DNA of 64,000 nucleotides from Yersinia massiliensis CCUG 53443 (GCF_000312485.1 NZ_HE997646.1:327641-391640), one strand, 5' to 3'. Numbered from the stretch's first letter, positions 9,198 to 18,471 are shown. The notes: generated from the sequence alone by a model not told the origin. A program made the numbers and translations.

Positions 9198-9776
9198 TTA
9201 AGCCTTCGCTTTAGATACCGCAACCATCGCTGGGCGTAACAGGCGGCCATTCAGCGTATAGCCTTTTTGCATCACCATCATCACATTGTTAGGTTCGTGA
9301 TCGGCAGATTCAAGCATCGTCATTGCCTGATGAACTTCAGGATTAAATGGAACGTTAGTCTCGCTGACAACTTGAATGCCGAATTTACCAACCGCATCAA
9401 GTAATGATTTCAGCGTTAATTCAACGCCTTCGATCATCGAAGTCAGTTCGGTATTCGCTTTGTCAGCTGTATCTAGCGCCCGTTCCAGATTATCGATAAC
9501 TGGCAATAATTCAGCAGAGAACCGTTCCAAAGCAAACTTATGTGCTTTTTCAACATCCAATTCAGTACGACGACGGATATTCTCAACTTCAGCCTTGGCG
9601 CGTAGCAAGCTCTCGCGCTCACGCTGTACAGCTGCAGCCAACTGCGCTTCAAGCTCGACAACACGCGGATCTACACCTTCACCCGTCTCTTGTGTTGCTT
9701 CCACTTGTTGCTCTGCTGCATTTTCCATTTCTTCCGAGACTTGCTCGTTTGGTGTTTTCTGTTCTTTACTACTCAT
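9198..9776 (-). CDS. grpE: DnaK nucleotide exchange factor GrpE
   Basis: Homodimeric co-chaperone that releases ADP from DnaK. An acidic disordered N-terminus (about 1-35) precedes a long coiled-coil helix (about 40-90) containing [20 protein letters not shown]. The C-terminal beta domain has the GREPE-type motif FNPEVHQAM and ends [21 protein letters not shown]. Length 192 residues is standard. A sigma-32 promoter precedes it; nadK is divergent, as in E. coli. Confidence 0.97.
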   Translation of the reverse strand: MSSKEQKTPNEQVSEEMENAAEQQVEATQETGEGVDPRVVELEAQLAAAVQRERESLLRAKAEVENIRRRTELDVEKAHKFALERFSAELLPVIDNLERALDTADKANTELTSMIEGVELTLKSLLDAVGKFGIQVVSETNVPFNPEVHQAMTMLESADHEPNNVMMVMQKGYTLNGRLLRPAMVAVSKAKA

Positions 9777-9820
9777 GGATATCTCCGCGTTTTAGCATTA
9801 ATCTCGCTACTTGGCTTATT

Positions 9821-9846
9821 ATGGGGATCAAAACCGGGGATTCAAG
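9821..9846 (-). promoter_or_regulatory. Sigma-32 heat-shock promoter of grpE
   Basis: On the minus strand CTTGAA (9846-9841) is separated by 14 bases from CCCCAT (9826-9821). This is an essentially perfect sigma-32 consensus. It ends 45 bases before the grpE start. Confidence 0.85.
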
Positions 9847-9900
9847 GGAACCGGTCATAATGTGGGGTAAAAGATGCCCCCAGTAAGGAAAATCACGGCA

Positions 9901-10782
9901 ATGAATAATAAAAGATTCAATTGTATTGGTATTGTCGGTCACCCACGGCACCCGGCCGCACTTGCCACCCATGAAATGCTCTACCACTGGCTAAACACCA
10001 GAGGTTATGACGTAATGGTTGAACAACAAATTGCAAAAGATCTCAACCTAACAGGTGCTGTCACTGGCAGTTTGGCTGAAATCGGCCAAAAAGCAGATTT
10101 AGCAGTCGTCGTCGGCGGTGATGGCAACATGCTTGGTGCTGCTCGCGTACTGGCCCGCTATGATATCAAAGTGATTGGCGTCAACCGCGGCAATCTGGGT
10201 TTTCTCACCGATTTAGACCCGGATAACGCTCAACAACAACTTTCCGATGTGTTGGAAGGTGAATACATCAGCGAGCAACGTTTCTTACTGGAAGCCCAAG
10301 TCACACGCACTGCTCAACAGAGCCGTATCAGCACAGCAATCAACGAAGTCGTTTTGCACCCCGGCAAAGTTGCACATATGATCGAATTCGAAGTCTATAT
10401 CGATGATCGCTTCGCATTCTCTCAACGTTCTGATGGCCTGATCATTGCCACGCCAACCGGTTCGACGGCTTACTCTCTTTCCGCTGGTGGCCCTATTCTT
10501 ACCCCCACACTGGATGCCATCGTTTTGGTGCCAATGTTCCCCCACACCCTGACAGCTCGCCCACTGGTTATTAATAGTAGCAGTACCATCCGCCTGAAGT
10601 TCTCGCAAATTACCAGCGACCTGGAAATTAGTTGTGACAGCCAGATAGCGTTGCCAATTCAAGAGGGGGAAGAGGTACTCATCCGTCGCAGTGATTTTCA
10701 TCTCAACCTAATCCATCCTAAGGACTACAGCTATTTCAATACGTTAAGTACAAAACTAGGTTGGTCAAAAAAATTATTCTAA
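9901..10782 (+). CDS. nadK: NAD kinase NadK
   Basis: Phosphorylates NAD to NADP using ATP. The [11 protein letters not shown] motif (about residues 72-82), with the catalytic Asp, and the NAD-binding [16 protein letters not shown] motif (about 187-202) are intact. ATG 9901 gives 293 residues beginning [18 protein letters not shown], which aligns with E. coli NadK; an in-frame ATG at 9874 would add nine residues without a better ribosome site. recN follows directly. Confidence 0.96.
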   Translation: MNNKRFNCIGIVGHPRHPAALATHEMLYHWLNTRGYDVMVEQQIAKDLNLTGAVTGSLAEIGQKADLAVVVGGDGNMLGAARVLARYDIKVIGVNRGNLGFLTDLDPDNAQQQLSDVLEGEYISEQRFLLEAQVTRTAQQSRISTAINEVVLHPGKVAHMIEFEVYIDDRFAFSQRSDGLIIATPTGSTAYSLSAGGPILTPTLDAIVLVPMFPHTLTARPLVINSSSTIRLKFSQITSDLEISCDSQIALPIQEGEEVLIRRSDFHLNLIHPKDYSYFNTLSTKLGWSKKLF

Positions 10783-10800
10783 AAAGTGCCTTAGGGACTT

Positions 10801-10858
10801 TACTGTATATAAAACCAGTTTATACTGTATTCAAATACAGACATGTGTTTATGTACAG
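10801..10858 (+). promoter_or_regulatory. LexA (SOS) boxes upstream of recN
   Basis: Two clear CTG-N10-CAG boxes lie in tandem: CTG at 10803 with CAG at 10816, and CTG at 10825 with CAG at 10838. A third, weaker ATG-N10-CAG match spans 10843-10858. The E. coli recN promoter also carries several LexA boxes, so tight SOS control is expected. The boxes start about 20 bases after the nadK stop. Confidence 0.85.
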
Positions 10859-10868
10859 GAGATTTACC

Positions 10869-12530
10869 ATGCTGGCCCAATTAACCATCAGTAATTTTGC
10901 AATTGTGCGTGAGTTAGAAATTGATTTTCAACCCGGAATGACAGCAATTACTGGCGAAACAGGGGCAGGTAAATCCATCGCCATAGACGCATTAGGCCTA
11001 TGTCTTGGTAGCCGTTCAGACGGCAGTATGGTCCGCTTGGGTGCAACACGCGCTGATATTTGCGCTCGATTCTCACTGGTAGACACCCCTTCAGCCCGAC
11101 TGTGGTTGGAAAATAACCATTTAGACGACAGCAATGAATGTCTATTGCGACGTGCCATTGGGGCAGATGGCCGCTCAAGGGGCTTTATTAATGGCACAGC
11201 AGTACCTTTGTCGCAATTACGTGAGCTGGGCCAACACTTGATTCAGATTCACGGCCAGCATGCCCATCAATTACTGTTAAGACCCGATCACCAGAAACAA
11301 TTGTTAGATGCTTACGCAGGTCAATCAATACTTTTGTCTGAAATGAAAGCAGCCTATCAAATCTGGCATCAAAGCTGCCGTGCTCTAGCACTTCATCAAC
11401 AGCAATCACTGGAACGCAACGCGCGCCATGAATTATTGCAATATCAACTGAAAGAGCTGAATTCATTTGCCCCGCAAACAGGGGAGTATGAACAGATTGA
11501 TATTGAATACAAACGCTTAGCGAATAGCGGTCAGTTACTATCAATCAGCCAACAAGCCTTACAACTACTCTCAGACGATGAACAAAGTAACATTCTTAGC
11601 CAGCTTTACTCTGCTAAACATCAGTTAACCGAACTGGCGAGTATGGATGAGCAATTTAATAATCTGCTTAATATGCTGGAAGAAGCCTCGATCCAAATTA
11701 GTGAAGCGAGTGATGAGTTACGCCATTATGCAGAACAGCTAGATATGGACCCTAACCGCCTTTATGAACTAGAACAACGACTATCCCGCCAGTTAGCTTT
11801 GGCTCGCAAACACCATGTTGCGCCGGAAGAACTTCCGCAATTCCATCAGCAATTGCTCGATGAACAAGAACAACTGTCACAACAAGAAAGTGATCACGAA
11901 CAACTCAGCCATGAAGTTAATACTCACTACCAACATGCCCTCACTATCGCCAAACGTCTGCATGAGGAACGCCAGCATTATGCTGATGAACTCGCGACAT
12001 TAATTACTAAAAGCATGCATGAGTTATCAATGCCACACGGCAGCTTTACTATTGATACTCACTTTGAACCAGAACACCTCAGTGCTGAAGGTGCAACTCG
12101 GATTGAATTCTGTGTCACCACCAACCCAGGCCAACCACTGCAACCGCTGGCAAAAGTCGCCTCTGGTGGTGAACTATCTCGCATCGCCTTAGCGATTCAG
12201 GTCATTACAGCGCGTAAAATGGACACTCCTGCACTTATCTTTGATGAAGTCGATGTGGGTATCAGTGGGCCAACCGCAGCCATCGTGGGCCGCCTGTTGC
12301 GTCAGCTTGGCGAGTCAACTCAAGTCATGTGCGTCACTCACCTTCCGCAAGTTGCCGGTTGTGGTCATCAACATTTCTTTGTGAGTAAACAAACCGACGG
12401 CACTGAGACAGAAACGCACATGCACCGGCTAGATAAAAAAGCTCGCTTGCAAGAGTTGGCGCGCCTTCTAGGGGGTAGCGAAGTGACGAAAAATACCTTA
12501 GCAAATGCAAAAGAATTGCTCGCAGCGTAG
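10869..12530 (+). CDS. recN: DNA repair protein RecN
   Basis: SMC-like ATPase that acts at double-strand breaks with RecA and is strongly SOS-induced. Walker A (GETGAGKS, about residue 30) is in the N-terminal lobe. A coiled-coil middle follows (about 155-370). The C-terminal lobe carries the ABC signature ([15 protein letters not shown]) and Walker B ([12 protein letters not shown]). ATG 10869 was chosen because CAGGAG precedes it by 6 bases and the product is 553 residues, as in E. coli; a longer in-frame start would run through the LexA boxes. Confidence 0.96.
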   Translation: MLAQLTISNFAIVRELEIDFQPGMTAITGETGAGKSIAIDALGLCLGSRSDGSMVRLGATRADICARFSLVDTPSARLWLENNHLDDSNECLLRRAIGADGRSRGFINGTAVPLSQLRELGQHLIQIHGQHAHQLLLRPDHQKQLLDAYAGQSILLSEMKAAYQIWHQSCRALALHQQQSLERNARHELLQYQLKELNSFAPQTGEYEQIDIEYKRLANSGQLLSISQQALQLLSDDEQSNILSQLYSAKHQLTELASMDEQFNNLLNMLEEASIQISEASDELRHYAEQLDMDPNRLYELEQRLSRQLALARKHHVAPEELPQFHQQLLDEQEQLSQQESDHEQLSHEVNTHYQHALTIAKRLHEERQHYADELATLITKSMHELSMPHGSFTIDTHFEPEHLSAEGATRIEFCVTTNPGQPLQPLAKVASGGELSRIALAIQVITARKMDTPALIFDEVDVGISGPTAAIVGRLLRQLGESTQVMCVTHLPQVAGCGHQHFFVSKQTDGTETETHMHRLDKKARLQELARLLGGSEVTKNTLANAKELLAA

Positions 12531-12643
12531 AAAAGATTAACTTTTTTCCTTTCTAGAGGTCATACAGGTGCTCTGTAAAGGTTTCCAACTGCTGCAAGGT
12601 CTATTATCATCGTCATACTACGCCCTAAAGGAATGTGATTACT

Positions 12644-12985
12644 ATGCGCTGTAAAATGCTGACTGCCGCCGCTGTGATGCTTGCGATGCTTACTGCGGGT
12701 TGTTCAACACTGGAGAAGGTGGTCTACCGGCCTGATATTAATCAGGGTAACTATTTATCACCTAATGATGCATCCAAAATCCATAAGGGTATGACCCAGC
12801 AACAAGTGGCATATACCTTAGGCACCCCAATGCTACAAGATCCGTTTGGTACAAAAACTTGGTTCTATGTATTCCGTCAGCAACCTGGCCACGAGAAAGT
12901 GACGCAGCAAACATTGACGTTGACCTTCGATAGTAGCGGCGTACTCACTGATATCAAAAACGAGCCAACGTTAGCAGGGAATTAA
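12644..12985 (+). CDS. bamE: Outer membrane assembly lipoprotein BamE (SmpA)
   Basis: Small lipoprotein subunit of the BAM complex that inserts beta-barrel proteins in the outer membrane. The signal peptide ends in the lipobox LTAGC, giving an acylated Cys at about residue 20. The [11 protein letters not shown] and [11 protein letters not shown] segments are diagnostic. ATG 12644 gives the usual 113 residues; a GTG at 12635 is also in frame but sits too close to the AAAGGA at 12628. Confidence 0.96.
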   Translation: MRCKMLTAAAVMLAMLTAGCSTLEKVVYRPDINQGNYLSPNDASKIHKGMTQQQVAYTLGTPMLQDPFGTKTWFYVFRQQPGHEKVTQQTLTLTFDSSGVLTDIKNEPTLAGN

Positions 12986-13114
12986 TTTTTCCGAAGATTG
13001 CCATTTAAATTGAAGAGACGAATTCTGGGTAGGATGATTACATGTTGGGCCTGTTGGTATTAGTGGCAAGGTGTAATAGAGCCTGGTTGTTCAATAGCAA
13101 TCTGGGGCAGCAAC

Positions 13115-13147
13115 AAAAAATAAGGCGCGTATGTGCCTTATTTTTTT
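13115..13147. terminator. Bidirectional terminator between bamE and rnfH
   Basis: AAAAAATAAGGC and GCCTTATTTTTT form a long AT-flanked stem with an 8-base loop. It overlaps the rnfH stop codon and serves both convergent transcripts. Confidence 0.8.
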
Positions 13148-13422
13148 GCGTGCTCAGCGCGCTGGCGGCGTAGCTCTTTAGGATCAGCGATAAGTGGGCG
13201 ATATATCTCAACCCGATCACCATCATTCAATTTATCGCTAAGTTTTACAGGCCGACTGTAGACCCCCACTTTATTTTTGGTCAGATCGATATCTGAGCGC
13301 AACTCAAGCAAACCCGACGCATTAATAGCGTCCTCGACAGTACTTCCCGCTACAAGTGAAATAGAACGGAGATATTGGCGTTCAGGTAAGGCATAGACTA
13401 CCTCAACACGAATATCAGACAC
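13138..13422 (-). CDS. rnfH: RnfH family protein (ubiquitin-fold)
   Basis: A small protein of the RnfH/UPF0125 family with a beta-grasp fold; the role is unclear, though it accompanies ratA in many genomes as a presumed pair. The diagnostic core runs from [13 protein letters not shown] to [24 protein letters not shown] place the start at GTG 13422, which overlaps the ratA stop by 8 bases and gives 94 residues; the frame remains open upstream, but those codons lie inside ratA. The basic C-terminus is typical. Confidence 0.88.
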   Translation of the reverse strand: MSDIRVEVVYALPERQYLRSISLVAGSTVEDAINASGLLELRSDIDLTKNKVGVYSRPVKLSDKLNDGDRVEIYRPLIADPKELRRQRAEHAKK

Positions 13423-13849
13423 TATAAACCTCTTTCGCCCGCTGAGTGAATGCCTGAACCATATTCCCAACCAACTCTTTGAATATCTTACCAAAAGCCA
13501 TTTCTATCAGCTTGTTGGTAAATTCAAAATCCAAATGCAACTCGACTTTACAGGCGTCTGCACTCAGTGGAGTAAAATGCCACCCCCCCATTAGCTTACT
13601 AAATGGCCCATCCACCAGTTGCATATTGATGCTCTGGTTATCAGTTAATGTATTGCGCGTCGTAAACGTTTTACTGATTCCAGCTTTGGCAACATCAACG
13701 GCTGCTGTCATTTCATTTTCGGTGGATTCAAGTACACGACTTCCGGTACAACCTGGTAAAAATTCTGGATAAGAACGAACATCATTAACCAGTTGATACA
13801 TCTGTTCTACGCTGAATGGAACCAACGCAGAGCGGCTAATCTGTGGCAT
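13415..13849 (-). CDS. ratA: Ribosome association toxin RatA
   Basis: START/SRPBCC-fold protein that in E. coli binds 50S subunits and blocks subunit joining. The N-terminus [24 protein letters not shown] and the segment SYPEFLPGC are strongly conserved, as is the C-terminal [19 protein letters not shown] helix. Length 144 residues is normal (E. coli about 145-158). It is divergent from smpB and translationally coupled to rnfH. Confidence 0.93.
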   Translation of the reverse strand: MPQISRSALVPFSVEQMYQLVNDVRSYPEFLPGCTGSRVLESTENEMTAAVDVAKAGISKTFTTRNTLTDNQSINMQLVDGPFSKLMGGWHFTPLSADACKVELHLDFEFTNKLIEMAFGKIFKELVGNMVQAFTQRAKEVYSV

Positions 13850-14009
13850 ATCATTTCCTGTGAGACATAAAACGCACAGATAATACCATTTATCTGCCGC
13901 CAGACAAAAAATCTGCTATGCATTCAGTGCAACAAATGAGACAAAATGCATCGGCTTCCTGCGGGAAAGGATTTCATTCGCCTTCACATACAGTATAATG
14001 ATCAACATT

Positions 14010-14492
14010 ATGACAAAGAAAAAAGCATACAAACCCGGTTCCGCCACCATTGCGCAAAATAAGCGCGCCCGCCACGAATACTTTATCGAGCAAGAATTCG
14101 AAGCAGGCCTGTCTTTGCAAGGTTGGGAGGTCAAGTCTCTTCGTGCTGGTAAAGCCAACATCAGTGATAGCTACGTCACTTTTAGAAACGGTGAAGCTTT
14201 CTTGTTTGGGGCAACCATCACGCCGCTTAACGTCGCTTCAACTCATGTTGTCTGCGAACCCATGCGTACACGCAAATTGCTGCTAAATAAGCGCGAGTTG
14301 GATTCGCTTATTGGCAAAGTTAACCGCGATGGTTTTACCGTCGTTGCACTTTCCGTCTATTGGAAAAATGCATGGGTTAAAGTGAAAATCGGTGTCGCGA
14401 AAGGTAAAAAAGATCACGATAAACGCGATGACATCAAAGATCGTGAATGGCAGCTTGATAAAGCCAGGATAATGAAGCACTCAAATCGTTAA
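14010..14492 (+). CDS. smpB: SsrA-binding protein SmpB
   Basis: Binds tmRNA and delivers it to stalled ribosomes for trans-translation. The start [24 protein letters not shown] and the core [26 protein letters not shown] are diagnostic; the C-terminal basic tail with [16 protein letters not shown] mimics mRNA in the decoding channel. ATG 14010 gives 160 residues like E. coli; an in-frame ATG at 13998 adds four residues. Its RNA partner ssrA starts 48 bases downstream. Confidence 0.97.
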   Translation: MTKKKAYKPGSATIAQNKRARHEYFIEQEFEAGLSLQGWEVKSLRAGKANISDSYVTFRNGEAFLFGATITPLNVASTHVVCEPMRTRKLLLNKRELDSLIGKVNRDGFTVVALSVYWKNAWVKVKIGVAKGKKDHDKRDDIKDREWQLDKARIMKHSNR

Positions 14493-14540
14493 GCCACTGG
14501 CTTAACAGACGATAGTTCTGGTATACTACTTAGGTTCTTT

Positions 14541-14921
14541 GGGGCTGATTCTGGATTCGACGGGATTCGCGAAACCCAAGGTGCATGCCGAGGTGCGGAG
14601 GCCTCGTAAAAAACCGCAAAAAAAATAATTGCAAACGACTCGCAATACGAATCTGCTGCTTTAGCAGCTTAATCAGCCTAAGAAACTGAAGATTCCCTCT
14701 CTCCCTAGCCTCCGCTCTTAGGACGGGGATCAAGAGAGGTCAAACCCAAAAGAGATCGCGTGGACACCTTGCTTGGGGTGAAAGCGTTAAACCCAATCAA
14801 GCTAGTTTGTTAGTAGCGTGTCCGTCCGCAGCTAACCGGCGAATGTAATGACTGGACTAAGCATGTAGTGCCGACGGCGTAGTAATTTCGGACGGGGGTT
14901 CAAATCCCCCCAGCTCCACCA
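14541..14921 (+). ncRNA. ssrA: Transfer-messenger RNA (tmRNA)
   Basis: The 5' end GGGGCTGATTCTGGATTCGA and 3' end CAGCTCCACCA form the alanyl tRNA-like domain, and GGTTCAAATCC is the T-loop. The resume codon GCA is at 14631. The tag reads ANDSQYESAALAA and ends with TAA at 14670-14672. That is 13 codons, three more than the tag I recall for E. coli (ANDENYALAA). The C-terminal LAA degron for ClpXP is kept. At 381 bases it is slightly longer than the E. coli RNA. Confidence 0.97.
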
Positions 14922-14964
14922 AATGATGATCCGGGTATTACCAGATAAGTCCGGAGAAGTACGG

Positions 14965-15002
14965 AAAGCCCGCACCCCACCTAGGTTTGCGGGCTTTTTT
15001 GT
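14965..15002 (+). terminator. Terminator after ssrA
   Basis: AAAGCCCGCA (14965-14974) pairs with TGCGGGCTTT (14989-14998) and is followed by a T run. Confidence 0.85.
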
Positions 15003-15055
15003 TTCTTCAATTTGTCCCGCGAAGTCTGAAGCCAACTAATTAAATCCGAAGCTCT

Positions 15056-15094
15056 TAGGCACCTCGTAAAGCATTATTGTTTTTGAGGTGCCTA
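15056..15094. repeat. 10-bp inverted repeat beside the integrase relic
   Basis: TAGGCACCTC (15056-15065) and GAGGTGCCTA (15085-15094) are perfect inverted copies separated by 19 bases. A related GAGGTGCAC appears again at 15278, just at the end of the integrase relic. They may be leftover element-end sequences or a terminator; there is no strong T run. Confidence 0.5.
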
Positions 15095-15279
15095 AAACTC
15101 TGGAAACTCAGCAATGGAAAGACAAACCCTTATCTACAAAGGAAATCGATCCGCAGGAGCAAAAGCAACTACGTAGCACTCTGGAAGCCAAAACCTATAC
15201 TTTCAAACTCGCAGCCGAACGTTGGTGGAATGTGAAGAAAACCAGCGTAGCAGAGGGCTATGCGGAAGATATCTTTTGA
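15088..15279 (+). pseudogene. Tyrosine integrase remnant (P4/CP4-57 type)
   Basis: A 63-codon open frame resembles the N-terminal core-binding part of P4-type phage integrases. The segment TYTFKLAAERWWNVKKTSVAEGYAEDI matches the family pattern (TFxxVAxEWWxxxK..S..YA..). The frame stops before the catalytic domain, with no R, H-x-x-R or Y residues downstream. It starts about 165 bases after the 3' end of tmRNA, a common integration target, so this is most likely the relic of an island or prophage that entered at ssrA. Confidence 0.7.
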
Positions 15280-15332
15280 GGTGCACATAACACCTCACCT
15301 TAGCTGAAAAAATTCAATGCACAATCAATGTA

Positions 15333-15896
15333 TTATGCATTATCTGTGTACGTCCCCAGTTTTCCCATTATGACATTCACGGTTTCTTCAATAGCATCAT
15401 TATTTGAGACGATAAAAACAGGACAGGCTATTTTTTTGAGCCAGTCTGCATGTTTTTGTGCGTTACGGCTCACCTCAACATCCGAATCGTAAGCCTCTGC
15501 CCAGTTCAAGAATATCTGGCTTTTTTGCCACATATTACCGCCAGGATAAATGGCCGAACCGTATCTTTCGGTTTCTCGCTCCCGAAGTCGCTCCATTCTC
15601 AGATTTTGATCGACTCTGAGCCAGATAACCAAATTAAAGCGAGGTATCAAAAAGTCACCCCATCCGCAGAGCGATCCACTGAGTACCCAGGCCCCGGATT
15701 CTGGCAGAGCTTCTAACAATAGTTTTTTCCTATCCGATTCGGGACGGGGATGGCTGTAGGGTACGGAAGAGTCCTGCCAATAAAAGCTATCTGTATCGAA
15801 ATGCCGAATGCCTGACAATTTTTCTAGTTGGCGGCCAACCGACGTTGTTCCTGAGCCTGATGCGCCTAACAAGTGAATAGCAGTGTTGTGTATCAC
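15333..15896 (-). CDS. Adenylate kinase-like P-loop NTPase
   Basis: A 187-residue protein with a P-loop GASGSGTTS (about residues 11-19) followed by HFDTDSFYW, the arrangement of small-molecule kinase-like proteins related to adenylate/shikimate kinases (FlaR/TopM-like annotations). A LID-like Arg-rich stretch RMERLRERETERYG occurs near residues 100-113. The substrate cannot be told from the sequence. It stands alone and is the first intact gene after the integrase relic, so it may be island cargo. Confidence 0.75.
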   Translation of the reverse strand: MIHNTAIHLLGASGSGTTSVGRQLEKLSGIRHFDTDSFYWQDSSVPYSHPRPESDRKKLLLEALPESGAWVLSGSLCGWGDFLIPRFNLVIWLRVDQNLRMERLRERETERYGSAIYPGGNMWQKSQIFLNWAEAYDSDVEVSRNAQKHADWLKKIACPVFIVSNNDAIEETVNVIMGKLGTYTDNA

Positions 15897-16024
15897 GTGT
15901 CATTTATCCTCACGTAATGGGAAATAACCTCTGGCCGTGGCGGGAGGCAACTGCCAATATTCGTTACTTCCAGTCAGTCTTATGCGGGCCGCTATTGACT
16001 GGCTATTTACCACAGGTCACTTAA

Positions 16025-16393
16025 TCACTGATGATCTTTGCATCGATATGCGATTCCATCAACCATACACAAACAGGATTCGTTGATAAAATCAGTGAAT
16101 ACAGTCATCCTCGCGGGGTAGAGCCCATCCGTAAAAAATTCAAGGAAAACTTCACGGGCTCTAGAAAAATCACTCCTGTTCTTAAGATAAAGAGTGATTT
16201 GGACTAGATCATTTAAGCCCGCATTCGCTGATTGAAGTGTTTTGGTTAAAGCAGTAAGGGCTGCCCTGGTTTGATGCGTTACGTCAGTTGAGTTATGCCC
16301 TCCAGCGTGATGAGAAAGGAAAATAAAATCTCCAGCAATGACACACGCAGGACAAGTGTCATCATGACAGTGCGTTTCTATTCGTTTAATCAT
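16025..16393 (-). CDS. RidA/YjgF-like protein
   Basis: The protein has the RidA (YjgF/YER057c/UK114) fold pattern: VIAGDFIFLSHHAGG, then TRAALTALTKTLQSANAGLNDLVQITLYLKN, then YPARMTVFTDF. RidA proteins hydrolyse reactive enamine/imine intermediates. The catalytic Arg would be R104 in the YPAR segment. ATG 16393 is preceded by GAGGGG; the frame is open further upstream through a hydrophobic stretch that is probably not translated. The N-terminus has an unusual HCHDDTCPAC His/Cys cluster. Product 122 residues. Confidence 0.78.
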   Translation of the reverse strand: MIKRIETHCHDDTCPACVIAGDFIFLSHHAGGHNSTDVTHQTRAALTALTKTLQSANAGLNDLVQITLYLKNRSDFSRAREVFLEFFTDGLYPARMTVFTDFINESCLCMVDGIAYRCKDHQ

Positions 16394-16567
16394 ACTTAAC
16401 CCCTCATTTTGCATGGTTAACATTACTGTATATAAAAACAGCACCAAGAGTAAGGTGCTATTATCATAATTGTGAGCTTTCACCATGAACGGTTAAGAAT
16501 GGAGGGTGTATTTTTGATTGCGCTGGACTCAAAACCTGGAGCCCAGCAAAGAAATAGACGAATCCTT

Positions 16568-17413
16568 CTATAGATTTGTTCTAGAGGAATCAATACGAAA
16601 AGCGGCATTCGCACCCCAAGTTGCCACCGTCAAACTTCCATCAGGGGCGAGTGCCATCCCTACCGGGCTACGCAGACCATCGGCTATCACAGTGCGCTTA
16701 CCGTTCCTGTCGACGTGACTCACCGTAGTGCCACCATAATCAACGATATAGACTGAATCTGCTCCCGCACGCACGATACCAGGTCCGGGGCTTGCCAGAT
16801 CGTTGTTAATACTGCGAGCGAGAATATTGCCAGAAACTAAAGAGATACCACCGGCGATATTACTCACCATAAGAGCACCATCAGGCAGTTCGATAGCCCC
16901 CACCGGTGTTTGCAGCCCCTCGGCGACCACATCGATTTTACCATCCGGATGAGCCGCCAGTATCTGGTTGGTTCGCCTGTTGGCAATAAGCAAACGGCCC
17001 TGCGCATCAAATGATAAGCCAGCCGGTGTTGCAAGCCCTCGGATAAAAACGCTTTGTTTGCCGGAAGGTGTAAAACGCCAAACCAAATCTTCACTGTATG
17101 AGGCGACATAAATATCCCCATTAGCTGAGATGGCAAGGCCTGAAGGGCCGTGCAGCCCTTTAGCAAAAACGCTGCGTTGACCATCAGGGCCAAAACGTAG
17201 AACAGTACCTGCCGACCAGTTGGCAACATAGAGGTTACCAATGGTATCGTAGGCCATTCCAACCGGAGAACCCAACCCGTCATGGATAAGTACAGGAGCC
17301 TGCTGGGCCACTGTTTGAGTCATACTGTCTGCCCGCGCTTGGACAGGTAAGACCGCAAGAACCATGCTGGCAATACTGAGAGTCAATACTAGTTTTACGG
17401 TCGTGTTGTTCAT
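16568..17413 (-). CDS. Exported NHL/SMP-30-like beta-propeller protein
   Basis: A signal peptide (residues 1-28, ending VQARA) is followed by about six repeats of the form GL-x-(S/T)P-x-G-(M/L)-A-x-(D/A)-x2-G-x-(L/I)-Y-(V/I)-A, typical of NHL or SMP-30/gluconolactonase-like beta-propellers in the periplasm. No catalytic residues can be assigned with confidence. The start overlaps the stop of the upstream decarboxylase-family gene by four bases (ATGA), so the two are co-translated and under the MerR regulator. Confidence 0.8.
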   Translation of the reverse strand: MNNTTVKLVLTLSIASMVLAVLPVQARADSMTQTVAQQAPVLIHDGLGSPVGMAYDTIGNLYVANWSAGTVLRFGPDGQRSVFAKGLHGPSGLAISANGDIYVASYSEDLVWRFTPSGKQSVFIRGLATPAGLSFDAQGRLLIANRRTNQILAAHPDGKIDVVAEGLQTPVGAIELPDGALMVSNIAGGISLVSGNILARSINNDLASPGPGIVRAGADSVYIVDYGGTTVSHVDRNGKRTVIADGLRSPVGMALAPDGSLTVATWGANAAFRIDSSRTNL

Positions 17414-17793
17414 TGACCGTCTCCTTGCGCGAATACCTCTTTTGCCGCCGCCAGCCCATTTAGTGCGGCTGGAAATCCTGCATAGACCGCCATCTGCATA
17501 ATGGTTTCAACAATTTCTGATTGTGTCACCCCCACATTGAGCGCTCCCTGTATATGCACTTTTAGCTGAGGTTGTGCATTGCCAAGTGCCGTGAGTGCAG
17601 CCACGACAGCAATCTCTCGGCTTTTAAGATCCAACCCTGGCCTGGAATAAATATCCCCAAATGGGAATTCAATCAGATAGCGAGCGAAGTCTGGAGCGAT
17701 ATCCTGCAAATTTTCCAGTACGTTTTCTCCAGCCTGGCCGTCGATTTCACGTAGTTTTGCTAATCCTTGTTGGTAGCGGTTTTCGGTATTCAT
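17410..17793 (-). CDS. Carboxymuconolactone decarboxylase family protein
   Basis: A 127-residue all-helical CMD-family protein. The core SREIAVVAALTALGNAQPQLKVHIQGALNVGVTQSEIVETIMQMAVYAGFPAALNGL matches the PcaC-like group. It lacks the CxxC of the AhpD peroxidase group, so a hydrolase/decarboxylase or binding role is more likely than a thiol peroxidase role. ATG 17793 was chosen because GAAGGG is 7 bases upstream; earlier ATGs at 17799 and 17808 are possible. The gene begins inside the 3' end of the merR-type gene. Confidence 0.85.
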   Translation of the reverse strand: MNTENRYQQGLAKLREIDGQAGENVLENLQDIAPDFARYLIEFPFGDIYSRPGLDLKSREIAVVAALTALGNAQPQLKVHIQGALNVGVTQSEIVETIMQMAVYAGFPAALNGLAAAKEVFAQGDGQ

Positions 17794-18196
17794 TATCATG
17801 CCCTTCATCAGAAAACGAATCCGGCGCTAAAGACTGTTCATACGAGCGGTAATACTCGATTTTTGCCTGCAAAGCCTCTGCGGACTGGCGCATCATCTCA
17901 ATTTCTGCAAGAACCGCTGTTAAGTGCTGTTCCAGCATCTGACGTCGCTCCAATACCGTCTGGTCCCCAGCGCCGCGGAGTTTTGCAAACCTGAGCATCT
18001 TGCCGATAGGCATGTTTGTGGTTCGCAATCGCAGCAGGAATTCAATCCAGGCCATGTCCGATATCGCATAACGCCGTTGACCTCCTGGCGCACGTTGAAT
18101 TGAAGTAATCAACCCGATGCGCTCGTAGTAACGTAAGGTGTAGGCCGTAAGACCCGTGCGACGTGCAACTTCATTAATGTTCAGATTGGATTCCAT
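17747..18196 (-). CDS. MerR family transcriptional regulator
   Basis: The N-terminal winged helix (LNINEVARRTGLTAYTLRYYERIGLI, residues 5-30) and RRYAISD segment define MerR. A coiled-coil dimerisation helix follows (about 80-120) and the C-terminus is short. There is no Cys in the metal-binding positions, so it belongs with the organic-molecule or stress-sensing NmlR/AdhR-like group, not the metal sensors. It heads an operon with the decarboxylase-family and propeller genes and has its own palindromic operator. Confidence 0.88.
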   Translation of the reverse strand: MESNLNINEVARRTGLTAYTLRYYERIGLITSIQRAPGGQRRYAISDMAWIEFLLRLRTTNMPIGKMLRFAKLRGAGDQTVLERRQMLEQHLTAVLAEIEMMRQSAEALQAKIEYYRSYEQSLAPDSFSDEGHDNEYRKPLPTRISKTT

Positions 18197-18202
18197 GGGG
18201 TC

Positions 18203-18233
18203 ATCCTAAAAGTTAGAGTGCACTCTAAGTCAA
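18203..18233 (-). promoter_or_regulatory. MerR-type promoter with 19-base spacer and palindromic operator
   Basis: On the minus strand TTGACT (18233-18228) and TAGGAT (18208-18203) are separated by 19 bases. The perfect 16-bp palindrome TTAGAGTGCACTCTAA (18213-18228) fills most of the spacer and overlaps the -35. A long spacer spanned by dyad symmetry is the hallmark of MerR-activated promoters, so the regulator probably activates its own operon. Confidence 0.85.
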
Positions 18234-18471
18234 GCGATTTAATCCAGATAAATGTCATGCGAAGCCCTCAATCGTTCTTAGTAAAATTTCTTGAAGTTCA
18301 CAAACGCTAATATTGGCATTAAGGTCAATTTTTTGTGCCGGCGAAATAAACGTATGCCTATTTTCAGCCAAAATTTATGACACAACATTCAAGGTTATTG
18401 ATCGACTTAGACTTTTATTCCAATTAATAGCAGTATATTTATTAGACAGTAAAAAGTATAAGGAGAAAACC

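Noticed and set aside
9376-9795. 139-codon plus-strand frame opposite grpE
   Set aside because: Antisense to a clearly real grpE; its Ser-rich composition is a by-product of grpE codons.
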